A DNA stretch of 31,267 bases from an uncultured Acetatifactor sp. (GTDB lineage: Bacteria; Bacillota; Clostridia; Lachnospirales; Lachnospiraceae). Location of the stretch: the NCBI GenBank assembly GCA_910584235.1, contig CAJTZD010000015.1:1-31267 (forward strand), written 5' to 3'. Below, one piece after another: positions 23,390 to 31,267 of the stretch. The notes under the pieces are model-generated. The model saw nothing but the letters and a program-made list of their open reading frames with translations, was not told the origin of the DNA and made no database searches. The position numbers were made by a program, and so were the translations under genes. Positions within the stretch are counted from its first letter, which is position 1. Each line of letters begins with the position of its first letter.

Positions 23390-25423
23390 ATGAAGAATGG
23401 ATTTCCGTATGTAAAAACCCGGGGGTCGGCGCGCCAGGTCTTTCTGGAGGAGAGGAGCTACTGCTGGAGCGACTCCCTGCTGCCCATATCCATCCGTGCG
23501 GGAGGAAAAGAACTTTTGGAGGAGCCCATGCGCTTTGTGGTATGGGAGGGGGAGGACAGACTGACATTTGAAAGGGGACAGACATTTCTGATACAGGGGG
23601 AAGAAAGCTGTACCATGGTCTGTGCATCGGAACAGGAAAGGCTGATACTCAATGTGTCCTCACGGATAGAGGACGACGGATGCACGGATATCGGCGTCTC
23701 GGTGGTTCCGGCCGGCCGCTCGGTGGCTGCCTGCTTTGGGCAGGAAGAGAGCAGGGAAAAGGTGCATCATCTAAAGAAACTGTGGCTGGAGATTCCACTG
23801 AAAAAGGAAGCGGCGGTCTATTACCATGCACACCCCGGACAGGATCTGCATGGAGGCTTTGGAGGGGATGCGCAGGGGGCATTCGGATGCGCGGGCCGGA
23901 TTCCGGAGGGAGGATTTTACTGTGGATTCCAGGAACAGATTTATTTGGGATGCAAAGACGCCGGCCTGGGCCTTTTCTTCGAGAGTTGGAAAGGGTGGAA
24001 GACGGATGCCCCCGAAAAGCGGATCCAGGTAGTGGAAAAGGAGAATTGTACTGTCCTCAGGATCCGTTTTCTGGATGGGGAGAGGGACGCATGGGAAGAG
24101 CCGGAAAGGATGCCTGCGGATTTATATCCTCTGTCTTTCCGGTTTGGCATGCAGGTCACTCCGGTGCGTGCCTTTCCGGCCAATCCTTTGACGGAAAAAG
24201 CCTTACATATTGACTGCTACAAAAAGACGCCGGGAGATTATGAGACGTATTTGTCGTCGCCTGTCTGCCAGGGGGAGGAGGAAACCGGATTTCAGCGAAT
24301 GAAACGTCTGGGGGTAGAGGTCTTGTACCTACATGAGAAATGGAATGACATTCAGAACTCCATGGAACTGACGCAGGAAAGCGCCCGGCGGCTGAGGTAC
24401 ATTGTAGAGGAATGCCATAAGCTGGGGATTCGGGTGATTCCTTATTTCGGATATGAGATCTCCACGCTGTCGCCTCTGTGGCAGCGGTACGGAAAGCGCT
24501 TTATGCATATGCCGGCCGAGGGCAGAGAGCGGAAGTGGAGCTGGTACCGCCAGCCGCCTCAGAGGGACTTCGGGGTCTGCTTTGGCAGCGGCTTTGCGGA
24601 CATCTTTGCGGAAGGCGTGGAAAGGCTTATGGAGGAATACGGATTTGACGGGATTTATGTGGACAGCGCGGCGGCGTTGAACGGCTGTGTCAATCAGGAC
24701 CATGGCTGCGGCTTTGCGGAAAACGGACAGATCGCACCCACCTGGCCGGTCTGGGAGCTGCGAAAGGCATTCCGGAAATTGTATCGGGCCGTGGACGGCA
24801 GGGGAGGGACCGTCCAGCTTCACGGCTGCGGCTCCTTTAACCTGGCAGTTATGTCCTGCTGCCATTCTCTGTGGGAGGGAGAGACTTTCCAGAGCGCGCT
24901 GATGAGCGGCCGGCTTAAGGAAATGCCGGAAGGGCATCTGCAGGCGGTATTTACCGGGAGGAATACGGGGATACCGGTATATTCCCTGTGTTATTCCAAT
25001 CCGCCTGACTGGACCTATTCCAATGCGCTGGTATTTGCCCTGTTGCACGGCTCCTTTCCGAAACCCAACGATATAGGGGAACCTTTGGAGGAGACGGCGC
25101 GTATCTGGAAAGCGATGGACCGCTTTTTGGCGGAACAGGCAAATTGGAAGCCGTATTTCGGGGAAACCGACGTAGAGGTATCCGACGGCCGTGTCAAAGT
25201 CAGCTATTTTGAAACGGAAACGGAAATCCTTGCCTTTTGCGGAAGCACTTCCGCGGACTTCAGACAGCGGGTTGTACTGGACTTCGCGCCGGCGGGGGTA
25301 GATATTTTGCGCAATGCCTTTACGGACGAAAAACTGGGAGACAGCAGTGCGGAACTGTTTTTTGAGGGAATCGGATATTATGTTCTGCATGGCAGAAAAG
25401 GGAAAGACGGAGGGAGAGAATGA
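23390..25423 (+). CDS. DUF6067-type putative glycoside hydrolase
   Basis: 677 residues with no signal peptide, start 6 bases after AAAGGAG. The N-terminal ~290 residues are beta-rich. From about 290 to 570 a TIM-barrel pattern appears: EVLYLHEKWNDIQNS, GIRVIPYFGYEIS, then EYGFDGIYVDSAAAL with Asp420 and Asp425 at a strand end where glycosidases often keep catalytic acids. A small beta domain ends the protein. This resembles the family annotated as 'glycoside hydrolase domain-containing, DUF6067', distantly related to GH families; no substrate is established. Position in the operon suggests action on the oligosaccharide left after uronate removal. It overlaps the next gene by 4 bases. Confidence 0.72.
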   Translation: MKNGFPYVKTRGSARQVFLEERSYCWSDSLLPISIRAGGKELLEEPMRFVVWEGEDRLTFERGQTFLIQGEESCTMVCASEQERLILNVSSRIEDDGCTDIGVSVVPAGRSVAACFGQEESREKVHHLKKLWLEIPLKKEAAVYYHAHPGQDLHGGFGGDAQGAFGCAGRIPEGGFYCGFQEQIYLGCKDAGLGLFFESWKGWKTDAPEKRIQVVEKENCTVLRIRFLDGERDAWEEPERMPADLYPLSFRFGMQVTPVRAFPANPLTEKALHIDCYKKTPGDYETYLSSPVCQGEEETGFQRMKRLGVEVLYLHEKWNDIQNSMELTQESARRLRYIVEECHKLGIRVIPYFGYEISTLSPLWQRYGKRFMHMPAEGRERKWSWYRQPPQRDFGVCFGSGFADIFAEGVERLMEEYGFDGIYVDSAAALNGCVNQDHGCGFAENGQIAPTWPVWELRKAFRKLYRAVDGRGGTVQLHGCGSFNLAVMSCCHSLWEGETFQSALMSGRLKEMPEGHLQAVFTGRNTGIPVYSLCYSNPPDWTYSNALVFALLHGSFPKPNDIGEPLEETARIWKAMDRFLAEQANWKPYFGETDVEVSDGRVKVSYFETETEILAFCGSTSADFRQRVVLDFAPAGVDILRNAFTDEKLGDSSAELFFEGIGYYVLHGRKGKDGGRE

Positions 25424-27342
25424 TATATTTTTGCGACTACAACATGCCGGCGGCGGAGCTGGGAGAACAGAATCCCATGCCTGATATCGGGACAAAGAAA
25501 GGTCTTGCCGTAACATTTGAGACCACCGGGCGGGTAAAAGAGGATGAAAAAACAAACTTCGGCAAGGGATTTCTCCGGACAACACTTCCCTATATGCAGC
25601 AGGACGGATACGGACGGGAGCGGACAATGCGGGCTTTCAAGGCGGCGGTTTTGGAAAACGCTTATTTAAAGGCCATGTTTCTCCCGGAACTTGGGGGCCG
25701 GCTCTGGTCGCTTTATGACAAGAAAGCAAAACGGGAGCTATTGTATGTGAATTCTGTATTTCAGCCCTGTAATCTGGGACTTAGGAACGCCTGGTTCAGC
25801 GGCGGGGTGGAATTCAACGCCTGTGTCAGGGGGCATAATCCGCTGACATGCTCTCCGCTCTATTGCGAGGTGGCGCGCACGAGGGACGCAGAGATCCTGC
25901 ATCTGTATGAGTTTGAGCGGATCCGGGGAATTTCCTATTGTATCAGCGCCTGCCTGCCGGAGGGTGCAGAGGCGCTCTATCTTAAAATAACCATTGAGAA
26001 CCGGACAGACCAGGTGCGCCATATGTACTGGTGGTCCAATATTGCGGTGGAGGAAAAGCCGGATACCAGAATTCTGGTGCCGGCCAGGGAAAGCTTCCGG
26101 TGCTTTTACAATGCCGGGCACTATGTGCTGGACAGCTGTGAAATCCCCATGATAGGGGGAAAGGATTTCTCCTATCCGAAGAACATGGAGATCTCCCAGG
26201 ACTTTTTCTACAAGATACCCGAAAATCAAAGAAAATGGATTGCCGCTATCGACGGAAGCGGCAGAGGGCTGCTACATTATTCCACGGATTTTCTAAAGGG
26301 AAGAAAGCTTTTTACCTGGGGAATGGGGCAGGGAGGAAGAAACTGGAACGAATTTCTTTCCGAAAAAGGACAGTCCTATCTTGAGATTCAGGCCGGAATC
26401 CTGTATACCCAGCTTGAGGCGGTGGAGATGCCTCCGGATACGGAATGGTCATGGACGGAGGCATATACCATGCTGGACGGCGACAGGGAAGTTCTAAGGG
26501 GAGAGGACTGGAGCAGGGCGGTGGGAGAGGCGGAGCGCTGCATCCAACGGAAAATAGACCAAAACTTCGCGTTCCCCCAGGACTTTTCCGGCAAGGTGGT
26601 TTACCAGGGCAGCGGGTGGGGCGCATTGGAGAATCGGATACGGCCGGCAGAAATCAGCCGATACCGCGCGTATACAAATGACGCCGACCCGGAGACTGCC
26701 CAGTGGTTTTACCTATTGGAAACGGGCAGGCTGCCGCTGCCGGATACAGGGGAGGAGCCCAAAAGTTATGTGACAGGCGGTTTCTGGGAAGAGAAGCTGG
26801 AAGCCATCAGGGAGCGGTCCTGGTATGAGCATCTGCAGCTGGGGGTTGTCTACTATGCCGACGGAAAGATCAGGGAGGCAGAAAGGGAGTGGGAAAGTTC
26901 CCATGGAAAAGCGGGGAACTGCTGGGCGCTGCGGAATCTAGCCATGCTGTACAGAAATCATTTCGCGGATCCGGACAAAGCCTGCGCATATATGGAAAGG
27001 GCATACATGCTGCATCCGTTCCACAAAATCCTGTGCATCGAATATGCGGAACTGCTCATTGAGGCAGGGCGTCCAGAGGAGTGGCTTGCCATTTATGACA
27101 GGCTTCCAAAAGCTTTGCGGCAGGCGCCGCGCCTGTTGTTCTATAAAGCGAAAGCCCTTGCGGACGCCGGCCTGTACCAGGCGGCGGCCGAGATACTGAC
27201 GGAGGACTTTGTGCTTCCGGATAACCGGGAAGGGGAGCTGTCCGTGACGCAGTTATGGCTGGACATATATGCAGGCTTAGAGGGCGGGGAGGCGGAAAGA
27301 AAGCACCCGCTTCCCCAAAGCCTTGACTTTAGAATGCACTGA
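25420..27342 (+). CDS. DUF5107 + TPR protein (intact copy)
   Basis: 640 residues, cytoplasmic. DUF5107 occupies about residues 60-370: AFKAAVLENAYLKAMFLPEL with GGRLWSLYDK, NAWFSGGVEFNACVRGHNPL, YLKITIENRTDQVRHMYWWS and GQSYLEIQAGILYTQLEAVE. Its sugar-mutarotase-like beta-sandwich character (GGR and SGGVEFN motifs) suggests carbohydrate binding or catalysis; the activity is not known. Tetratricopeptide repeats follow from about 455 to 600. It is the last gene of the operon, translation-coupled to the DUF6067 gene. The other DUF5107 copy at 4826 is larger in its TPR part but broken. The second half of the TPR region is short compared with that copy. Confidence 0.8.
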   Translation: MIYFCDYNMPAAELGEQNPMPDIGTKKGLAVTFETTGRVKEDEKTNFGKGFLRTTLPYMQQDGYGRERTMRAFKAAVLENAYLKAMFLPELGGRLWSLYDKKAKRELLYVNSVFQPCNLGLRNAWFSGGVEFNACVRGHNPLTCSPLYCEVARTRDAEILHLYEFERIRGISYCISACLPEGAEALYLKITIENRTDQVRHMYWWSNIAVEEKPDTRILVPARESFRCFYNAGHYVLDSCEIPMIGGKDFSYPKNMEISQDFFYKIPENQRKWIAAIDGSGRGLLHYSTDFLKGRKLFTWGMGQGGRNWNEFLSEKGQSYLEIQAGILYTQLEAVEMPPDTEWSWTEAYTMLDGDREVLRGEDWSRAVGEAERCIQRKIDQNFAFPQDFSGKVVYQGSGWGALENRIRPAEISRYRAYTNDADPETAQWFYLLETGRLPLPDTGEEPKSYVTGGFWEEKLEAIRERSWYEHLQLGVVYYADGKIREAEREWESSHGKAGNCWALRNLAMLYRNHFADPDKACAYMERAYMLHPFHKILCIEYAELLIEAGRPEEWLAIYDRLPKALRQAPRLLFYKAKALADAGLYQAAAEILTEDFVLPDNREGELSVTQLWLDIYAGLEGGEAERKHPLPQSLDFRMH

Positions 27343-27421
27343 CGGGCTCTGTCTCTATGCTGCGGCAGCCTATTGAGACCTATGGAATAGAGAAAGATGA
27401 TGTGTTTTTAGTGCTTCCCTC

Positions 27422-27450
27422 TGGCAATTTGCGGGCGGATTTGCTATACT
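27422..27450 (+). promoter_or_regulatory. Predicted promoter of the MoxR-DUF5682 unit
   Basis: TGGCAA (27422-27427), a 17-base spacer and TATACT (27445-27450) with a TG extension just before the -10. It lies about 55 bases before the MoxR start. No terminator is visible between this and the upstream operon, so read-through is possible. Confidence 0.5.
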
Positions 27451-27507
27451 GATACTGTGCTCCTCAAAGAGAGACAGGGGCACGGGTCAGAATAGGAGGC
27501 GGAGCAA

Positions 27508-28617
27508 ATGGAGCAATACATAAAACCCCCGGTGGAGATCCGGTACCGGGAGGAGCTGGAGGCATTGAAAGCAAATGATACGGGCAGTAAGCCGGAGAAC
27601 TGGCAGATGTCGCCCAGGGCGGTGCGGACCTTTATCCTGGGAAGCCAGAAGCCCATACTGTATAACGGAAAAGAATATACCATAGAAAAGAAATACTTCG
27701 GCAATGACGCCCTGGTGGAGCGCTGCATCGTGACCTTGGCGGGCAACAGGGGACTGATGCTGGTAGGAGAGCCGGGCACGGCTAAGACCATGCTCTCGGA
27801 ATTCCTCTCCGCAGCCATCAGCGGGGTCAGCACCAACACCATCCAGGGTACCGCGGGCACCACCGAGGACATGATAAAATATTCCTGGAACTACGCGCTG
27901 TTGCTGGCAAAGGGGCCAAGCAGAGAGGCCCTTGTACCGTCGCCTCTGTACGTGGGGATGGAGAAAGGGATCCTGACCCGGTTCGAGGAGATTACCAGGA
28001 CGCCGGCGGAGATTCAGGACAGCCTCATCAGCGTGCTTTCCGACAAGGTGTTAAACGTTCCGGAGCTGGGGGATGAGGGGTTCCTCTTCGCAAAGCCGGG
28101 CTTTAACGTCATCGGCACCGCCAATACCAGAGACAAGGGCGTCAATGAGATGAGCAGCGCCTTAAAACGGCGGTTCAATTTCGAGACGGTGATGCCTGTG
28201 CGGGAGGCCGCTATGGAGAAACGAATCATTGTAAACGAGGTGGAGAAGCTGGCGGCGGAGAGCCGCATAGCCATGGAAGTGGACGAGGACGTGGCGGAGA
28301 TATTGGCCTCCACCTATCACGAGCTGCGGGAGGGGACTTCTTCCTATGGGCACAGAATCGATAAGCCCTCGGCTGTGATGAGTACGGCGGAGGCAGTTTC
28401 GGTGTATTACCAGGCTATGATTACAGGTTACTATTACGGAGACGGGACCCTGAGCATGGACAGCCTGGTGCAGAACCTGGTAGGAGCTATCTCCAAGGAA
28501 AATAAAGACGATCTGGAAAAGGTGAAAGGGTATTTCAATACGGTCATTCGGGACAAGAGCAGCAAAGAGGGCGGACTATGGAAAGAATATTACGAAGCAA
28601 GGAAATGGCTGAGATAG
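27508..28617 (+). CDS. MoxR-family AAA+ ATPase (YehL-like)
   Basis: 369 residues, start after AGGAGGCGGAG. Walker A is GEPGTAKT (87-94). The Walker B position reads ILTRFEEITR (155-164), with Glu-Glu instead of the usual Asp-Glu, as I recall for the YehL branch. Sensor 1 is IGTANTRDKG (202-211), and the ALKRRF motif (218-223) holds the arginine finger. MoxR ATPases form rings that remodel partner proteins, usually together with a VWA-domain protein. Here the next gene is DUF5682, as in the yehL-yehM type cluster; the VWA partner would lie past the window. The gene overlaps the next by 40 bases. Confidence 0.88.
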   Translation: MEQYIKPPVEIRYREELEALKANDTGSKPENWQMSPRAVRTFILGSQKPILYNGKEYTIEKKYFGNDALVERCIVTLAGNRGLMLVGEPGTAKTMLSEFLSAAISGVSTNTIQGTAGTTEDMIKYSWNYALLLAKGPSREALVPSPLYVGMEKGILTRFEEITRTPAEIQDSLISVLSDKVLNVPELGDEGFLFAKPGFNVIGTANTRDKGVNEMSSALKRRFNFETVMPVREAAMEKRIIVNEVEKLAAESRIAMEVDEDVAEILASTYHELREGTSSYGHRIDKPSAVMSTAEAVSVYYQAMITGYYYGDGTLSMDSLVQNLVGAISKENKDDLEKVKGYFNTVIRDKSSKEGGLWKEYYEARKWLR

Positions 28618-31142
28618 TGCTGCTTCCCGTCCGCCACCACAGCCCGGCCTGCGCGTTCCATGTGGAGCGTATGATCGAGGCCGTAAGGCCGGAGGTGATT
28701 CTGGTGGAGGGGCCGGACAATGCGGATGCGCTGATTCCGGTGATGGTACATGAGGAGACGAAAGCGCCTTTTGCCATTTATTACTCCTACCATGACCAGT
28801 CGGGGCGGATTTCCGAGGAAAAGGCCCATTATAAATGCTATTATCCCTTTCTGGACTATTCGCCGGAGCTGGCGGCGTTTCGGGCGGGGAAGCGGCTGGG
28901 CATCCGGACCGCTTTTATCGATCTGTCCTATGGGGACATATTGGCGGCTTCCAGCCAGGGCAGGGGGCTGCTGAAAGCGGAAGAGGAGAAGAGCAATTAC
29001 AATGACGATTATCTGCTGTCCCGAAACCTATACCTGCAGCAGCTATGCGAGCGGACGGGGATGCGGAATTTTGACGAATTCTGGGAAAAATATTTTGAAT
29101 TAAACGGGATGCGGGAGGAAAGCGAACGGTGGTTTGATAATCTCCTGGTCTATTGCGGGCTGGCCAGGGGGAATACGCCCCGGGAATCCATGGAGGAGGA
29201 CGGGTGTCTGGCCAGAGAACGCTATATGGCGGAGCGGATAGCGGAGCATGCCGGGCGGCTGGCGGAGACCGGCGGCACAGTGCTGGCGGTGACGGGGGGA
29301 TTTCATACGCCGGGGCTAAAGGCGCTGCTGACAGGAGAAGACGAAAAAGTAGTATCAAAGGCGATGCCGGAGCAGTGTGGGAAGCAGGCCGCGGCGAAAA
29401 TGGAAGCGGCAGAGGTGCCGGCGGCTGCATATTCCGGAGGCAGGACCAGGGAACTTGATTCGGAGACAGTGCCAAAAGGCAGCAGGGCCGCTGGGCCTGA
29501 AGCGAATGGAAAACCGGGAGAGGCGATACCCCAAAAGGCAGCGCCGGAAAAGAACGGAAAGGTTCCCGAAAAAGATCAGGGCGTGTACCTGATGCCATAT
29601 TCCATGGAGGCCGCGGACGCTCTCAACGGCTACGCCAGCGGCATGCCCTTTACCGGATTTTACCAGAAAATATGGGAGCGGCTTCCTGAGTCGGATATTC
29701 CCTATGAAGACGCTGTCCTGGATCTGATCGTGGCAGCGGGAAAAGAGACCAGGCGCAAGGAGGGATATCTGTCCACCTACGATGAAATCTGCGCCTGTTC
29801 CATGGCAAAAGGTCTTGCCGGACTGCGCGGGAAACAGGAGCCGGGAGCCTATGAGCTGCTGGACGCGGTGCTGTCCTCCTTTGTAAAAGGAGAGTACAAC
29901 TTAGCTTCCAATACGCCTATACGTATCCTGCGCAGGCTTATGACAGGCAACGCCGTGGGCGCCCTGTGTCCCCAGGCGGATGTGCCTCCCATTATCTTTG
30001 ATTTTCAGGAGGAATGCAGGCAGTTTGGACTGAAAATAAACTCCACCCTGGAGGCGGAGGCCGTCCTGTCGATTTTTTCCAATAAAAAGCACAGACGCCA
30101 GAGTATATTCTTCCACCGTATGCAGTATCTGAATACCGCCTTTGCCAAAAGAGTCAAAGGCCCCAATCTTCAATTGAAAAAAGACAGGAACCTGATGCGG
30201 GAGATCTGGAAGTACAAGTGGAATACCCAGGTGAACGCGGCATTGATCGAGGTGTCCGTCTACGGTGCCACCATAGAGGAGGCTGTGGTAAGCCTGGTAA
30301 AAGAAGAGCTGAAAAAGGAGCTGGGGGCCAAAGAAAGCGCCCTGCTGCTGACAAGGGTCTTTGAGATGGGACTGAAAGACCAGATGCAGCCGGTATTTGA
30401 CAGGGTACATGAACTGATGCTGGCGGACACGGATTTCTATTCCGTTGCGGAGGCGTTAAACAGCCTGATGATGATGGAAGAGCTGGGAAAGCTCTATGGT
30501 TCTTCGCTGGAATTCGGGGAGCTGACCGCCATAGGCTGCAGGAAGCTGACAGGGCTTCTGCCATCTATGACAAAGATCAAGGACGAGGATCTGGATCCCT
30601 GTATGAATGCGCTAAAGCTCTTGTACCGACTCACAAGCCGGGAGGGGATGCGGGGGCAGGAGAGAGAAGACTACATGGATGTCTTGCGGAAGATGGCCCG
30701 GGATGGGGAGATCAATGCGGGGCTGAACGGCTGTGTCCACGGCATTTTGTACGGAAGCGGCCGGGAGACGGCAGAAGACATTGAGATGGTTTGCAGGGGA
30801 TATTTAAACGGCACAAGGGAGCAGCTGTTCTCCACGGCGCAGTTTTTCCGGGGACTGTTTTTCTCGGCCAGGGATCTGGTGTTCATCGGGGAGCAGTTTG
30901 TCCGGATGCTGGACGGGTTTTACGGGACGGTTTCCCAGGAGGAATTCATGGAACTTTTGCCCAAGCTGCGCATGGCCTTTGCCTATTTCACGCCCCGGGA
31001 GATCGACCGGATTGCCGCCATGGCCGCGGGGATTCACGGAAAGGCCGGCCGGGACATCATGGAGAGGCAGGAGGTCTTCCCGGAGTGGTATGCTTACGGG
31101 AAAGAGCTGGATGAGTATGTAAAAGGGCAGATGGAAGCATGA
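28578..31142 (+). CDS. DUF5682 family protein (YehM-like, Tiki/TraB-like N-terminus)
   Basis: 854 residues. Residues 10-245 carry motifs reminiscent of the TraB/ChaN/EreA (Tiki) superfamily: VRHHSPACA (18-26), VILVEGPDNAD (40-50), TAFIDLSYGD (111-120) and VTGGFHTPGL (about 238-247), where the His and Glu residues would sit in one active site. Residues ~250-333 are a low-complexity Ala/Glu/Lys/Pro linker. The remaining ~520 residues are largely helical (YSMEAADALNGYASGMPFTG near the start) and typical of DUF5682. Start ATG 28578 follows GAGGG by 6 bases and overlaps the MoxR gene; ATG 28605 is an alternative. Role unknown; probably a client or partner of the MoxR ATPase. Confidence 0.82.
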   Translation: MERILRSKEMAEIVLLPVRHHSPACAFHVERMIEAVRPEVILVEGPDNADALIPVMVHEETKAPFAIYYSYHDQSGRISEEKAHYKCYYPFLDYSPELAAFRAGKRLGIRTAFIDLSYGDILAASSQGRGLLKAEEEKSNYNDDYLLSRNLYLQQLCERTGMRNFDEFWEKYFELNGMREESERWFDNLLVYCGLARGNTPRESMEEDGCLARERYMAERIAEHAGRLAETGGTVLAVTGGFHTPGLKALLTGEDEKVVSKAMPEQCGKQAAAKMEAAEVPAAAYSGGRTRELDSETVPKGSRAAGPEANGKPGEAIPQKAAPEKNGKVPEKDQGVYLMPYSMEAADALNGYASGMPFTGFYQKIWERLPESDIPYEDAVLDLIVAAGKETRRKEGYLSTYDEICACSMAKGLAGLRGKQEPGAYELLDAVLSSFVKGEYNLASNTPIRILRRLMTGNAVGALCPQADVPPIIFDFQEECRQFGLKINSTLEAEAVLSIFSNKKHRRQSIFFHRMQYLNTAFAKRVKGPNLQLKKDRNLMREIWKYKWNTQVNAALIEVSVYGATIEEAVVSLVKEELKKELGAKESALLLTRVFEMGLKDQMQPVFDRVHELMLADTDFYSVAEALNSLMMMEELGKLYGSSLEFGELTAIGCRKLTGLLPSMTKIKDEDLDPCMNALKLLYRLTSREGMRGQEREDYMDVLRKMARDGEINAGLNGCVHGILYGSGRETAEDIEMVCRGYLNGTREQLFSTAQFFRGLFFSARDLVFIGEQFVRMLDGFYGTVSQEEFMELLPKLRMAFAYFTPREIDRIAAMAAGIHGKAGRDIMERQEVFPEWYAYGKELDEYVKGQMEA

Positions 31143-31143
31143 T

Positions 31144-31257
31144 GTGCGCCGAAGGGACTTTGCCTTTAGTGCCATCGCGCAGCGATTTAATAAGCAAAGT
31201 CGCGAAGGTGCACGAGAGGAAATTTCATGAGAGCACTATCGAATGAAAATTCCTCTC
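31144..31257. repeat. Double-hairpin element after DUF5682 gene
   Basis: Arms 31144-31163 and 31194-31213 are imperfect inverted repeats (15 of 20 positions), with the inner GACTTTGC/GCAAAGTC perfect and a small ATCGC-GCA-GCGAT hairpin inside. Directly after it, GAGAGGAAATTTCAT (31214-31228) pairs with 31243-31257 with one mismatch. There is no T-run and no gene. It could be an interspersed repeat, a small non-autonomous element or a structured RNA; the window ends 10 bases later. Confidence 0.6.
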
Positions 31258-31267
31258 AGACAGGTGC

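Noticed and set aside
24329..25627. 432-codon open frame on the minus strand
   Set aside because: It lies opposite the DUF6067 gene in GC-rich DNA, has no domain-like sequence and no ribosome site; a shadow frame.
31144..31267. Possible 5' end of a group II intron (GTGCG start)
   Set aside because: Only the first five bases fit; the conserved domain I sequence does not follow, and the hairpins are better explained as a separate element. The window ends too soon for a full test.

Overview
The window looks like chromosomal DNA of a gut-type Clostridia member, most likely Lachnospiraceae. The reasons are the Lpl-type oligosaccharide ABC importer, AraC regulators that carry a membrane sensor, DUF5107/TPR proteins, TelA/XpaC, strong AGGAGG-like ribosome binding sites, and remnants of TnpV-type conjugative or mobilisable elements. 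The genus is inferred from gene content only. No rRNA, tRNA or CRISPR array is visible.

Layout. (1) 1-2.7 kb is a graveyard of mobile-element pieces: a truncated tnpV running into a truncated AraC/GyrI-type regulator, a frameshifted single-stranded-DNA-binding protein, and a RelB/DinJ-like antitoxin remnant. Two intact small minus-strand genes (DUF1349 and DUF1801 with a zinc ribbon) lie among them. (2) 2.68-3.68 kb is a short plus-strand unit ending in a tyrosine phosphatase with an HCxxGKDR loop; the small gene before it is split by an in-frame TGA. (3) 3.8-10.4 kb is a first carbohydrate locus: a divergent AraC regulator, a DUF5107/TPR gene that appears broken by deletions, and a GH2 glycoside hydrolase, closed by a bidirectional terminator. 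(4) 10.5-13.0 kb is an xpaC-telA pair on the minus strand. (5) 13.2-15.2 kb holds a MATE exporter and a divergent CmpB-type membrane protein. (6) 15.4-27.3 kb is a seven-gene carbohydrate operon: lipoprotein binding protein, two permeases, an enlarged GH105-type unsaturated uronyl hydrolase, a membrane-anchored AraC regulator, a DUF6067-type putative glycosidase, and a second, intact DUF5107/TPR protein. (7) 27.4-31.1 kb is a MoxR-family AAA+ ATPase overlapping a DUF5682 protein, the start of a YehL/YehM-like cluster whose later genes would lie past the window. The last 125 bases form two adjacent hairpins.

How they work together. In region 6 the lipoprotein and permeases would import an oligosaccharide that carries a 4,5-unsaturated uronic acid end. 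The cytoplasmic GH105 would remove that end, and the DUF6067 and DUF5107 proteins probably act on what is left. There is no secreted lyase and no ATPase subunit in the operon, so the cell may use fragments released elsewhere and a shared ATPase. Region 3 resembles a smaller related locus (DUF5107 + GH2 under AraC control). The least understood parts are the DUF6067/DUF5107 pair, the extra N-terminal half of the GH105 protein, and the MoxR-DUF5682 pair, whose second protein carries motifs resembling the TraB/ChaN/EreA (Tiki) fold.
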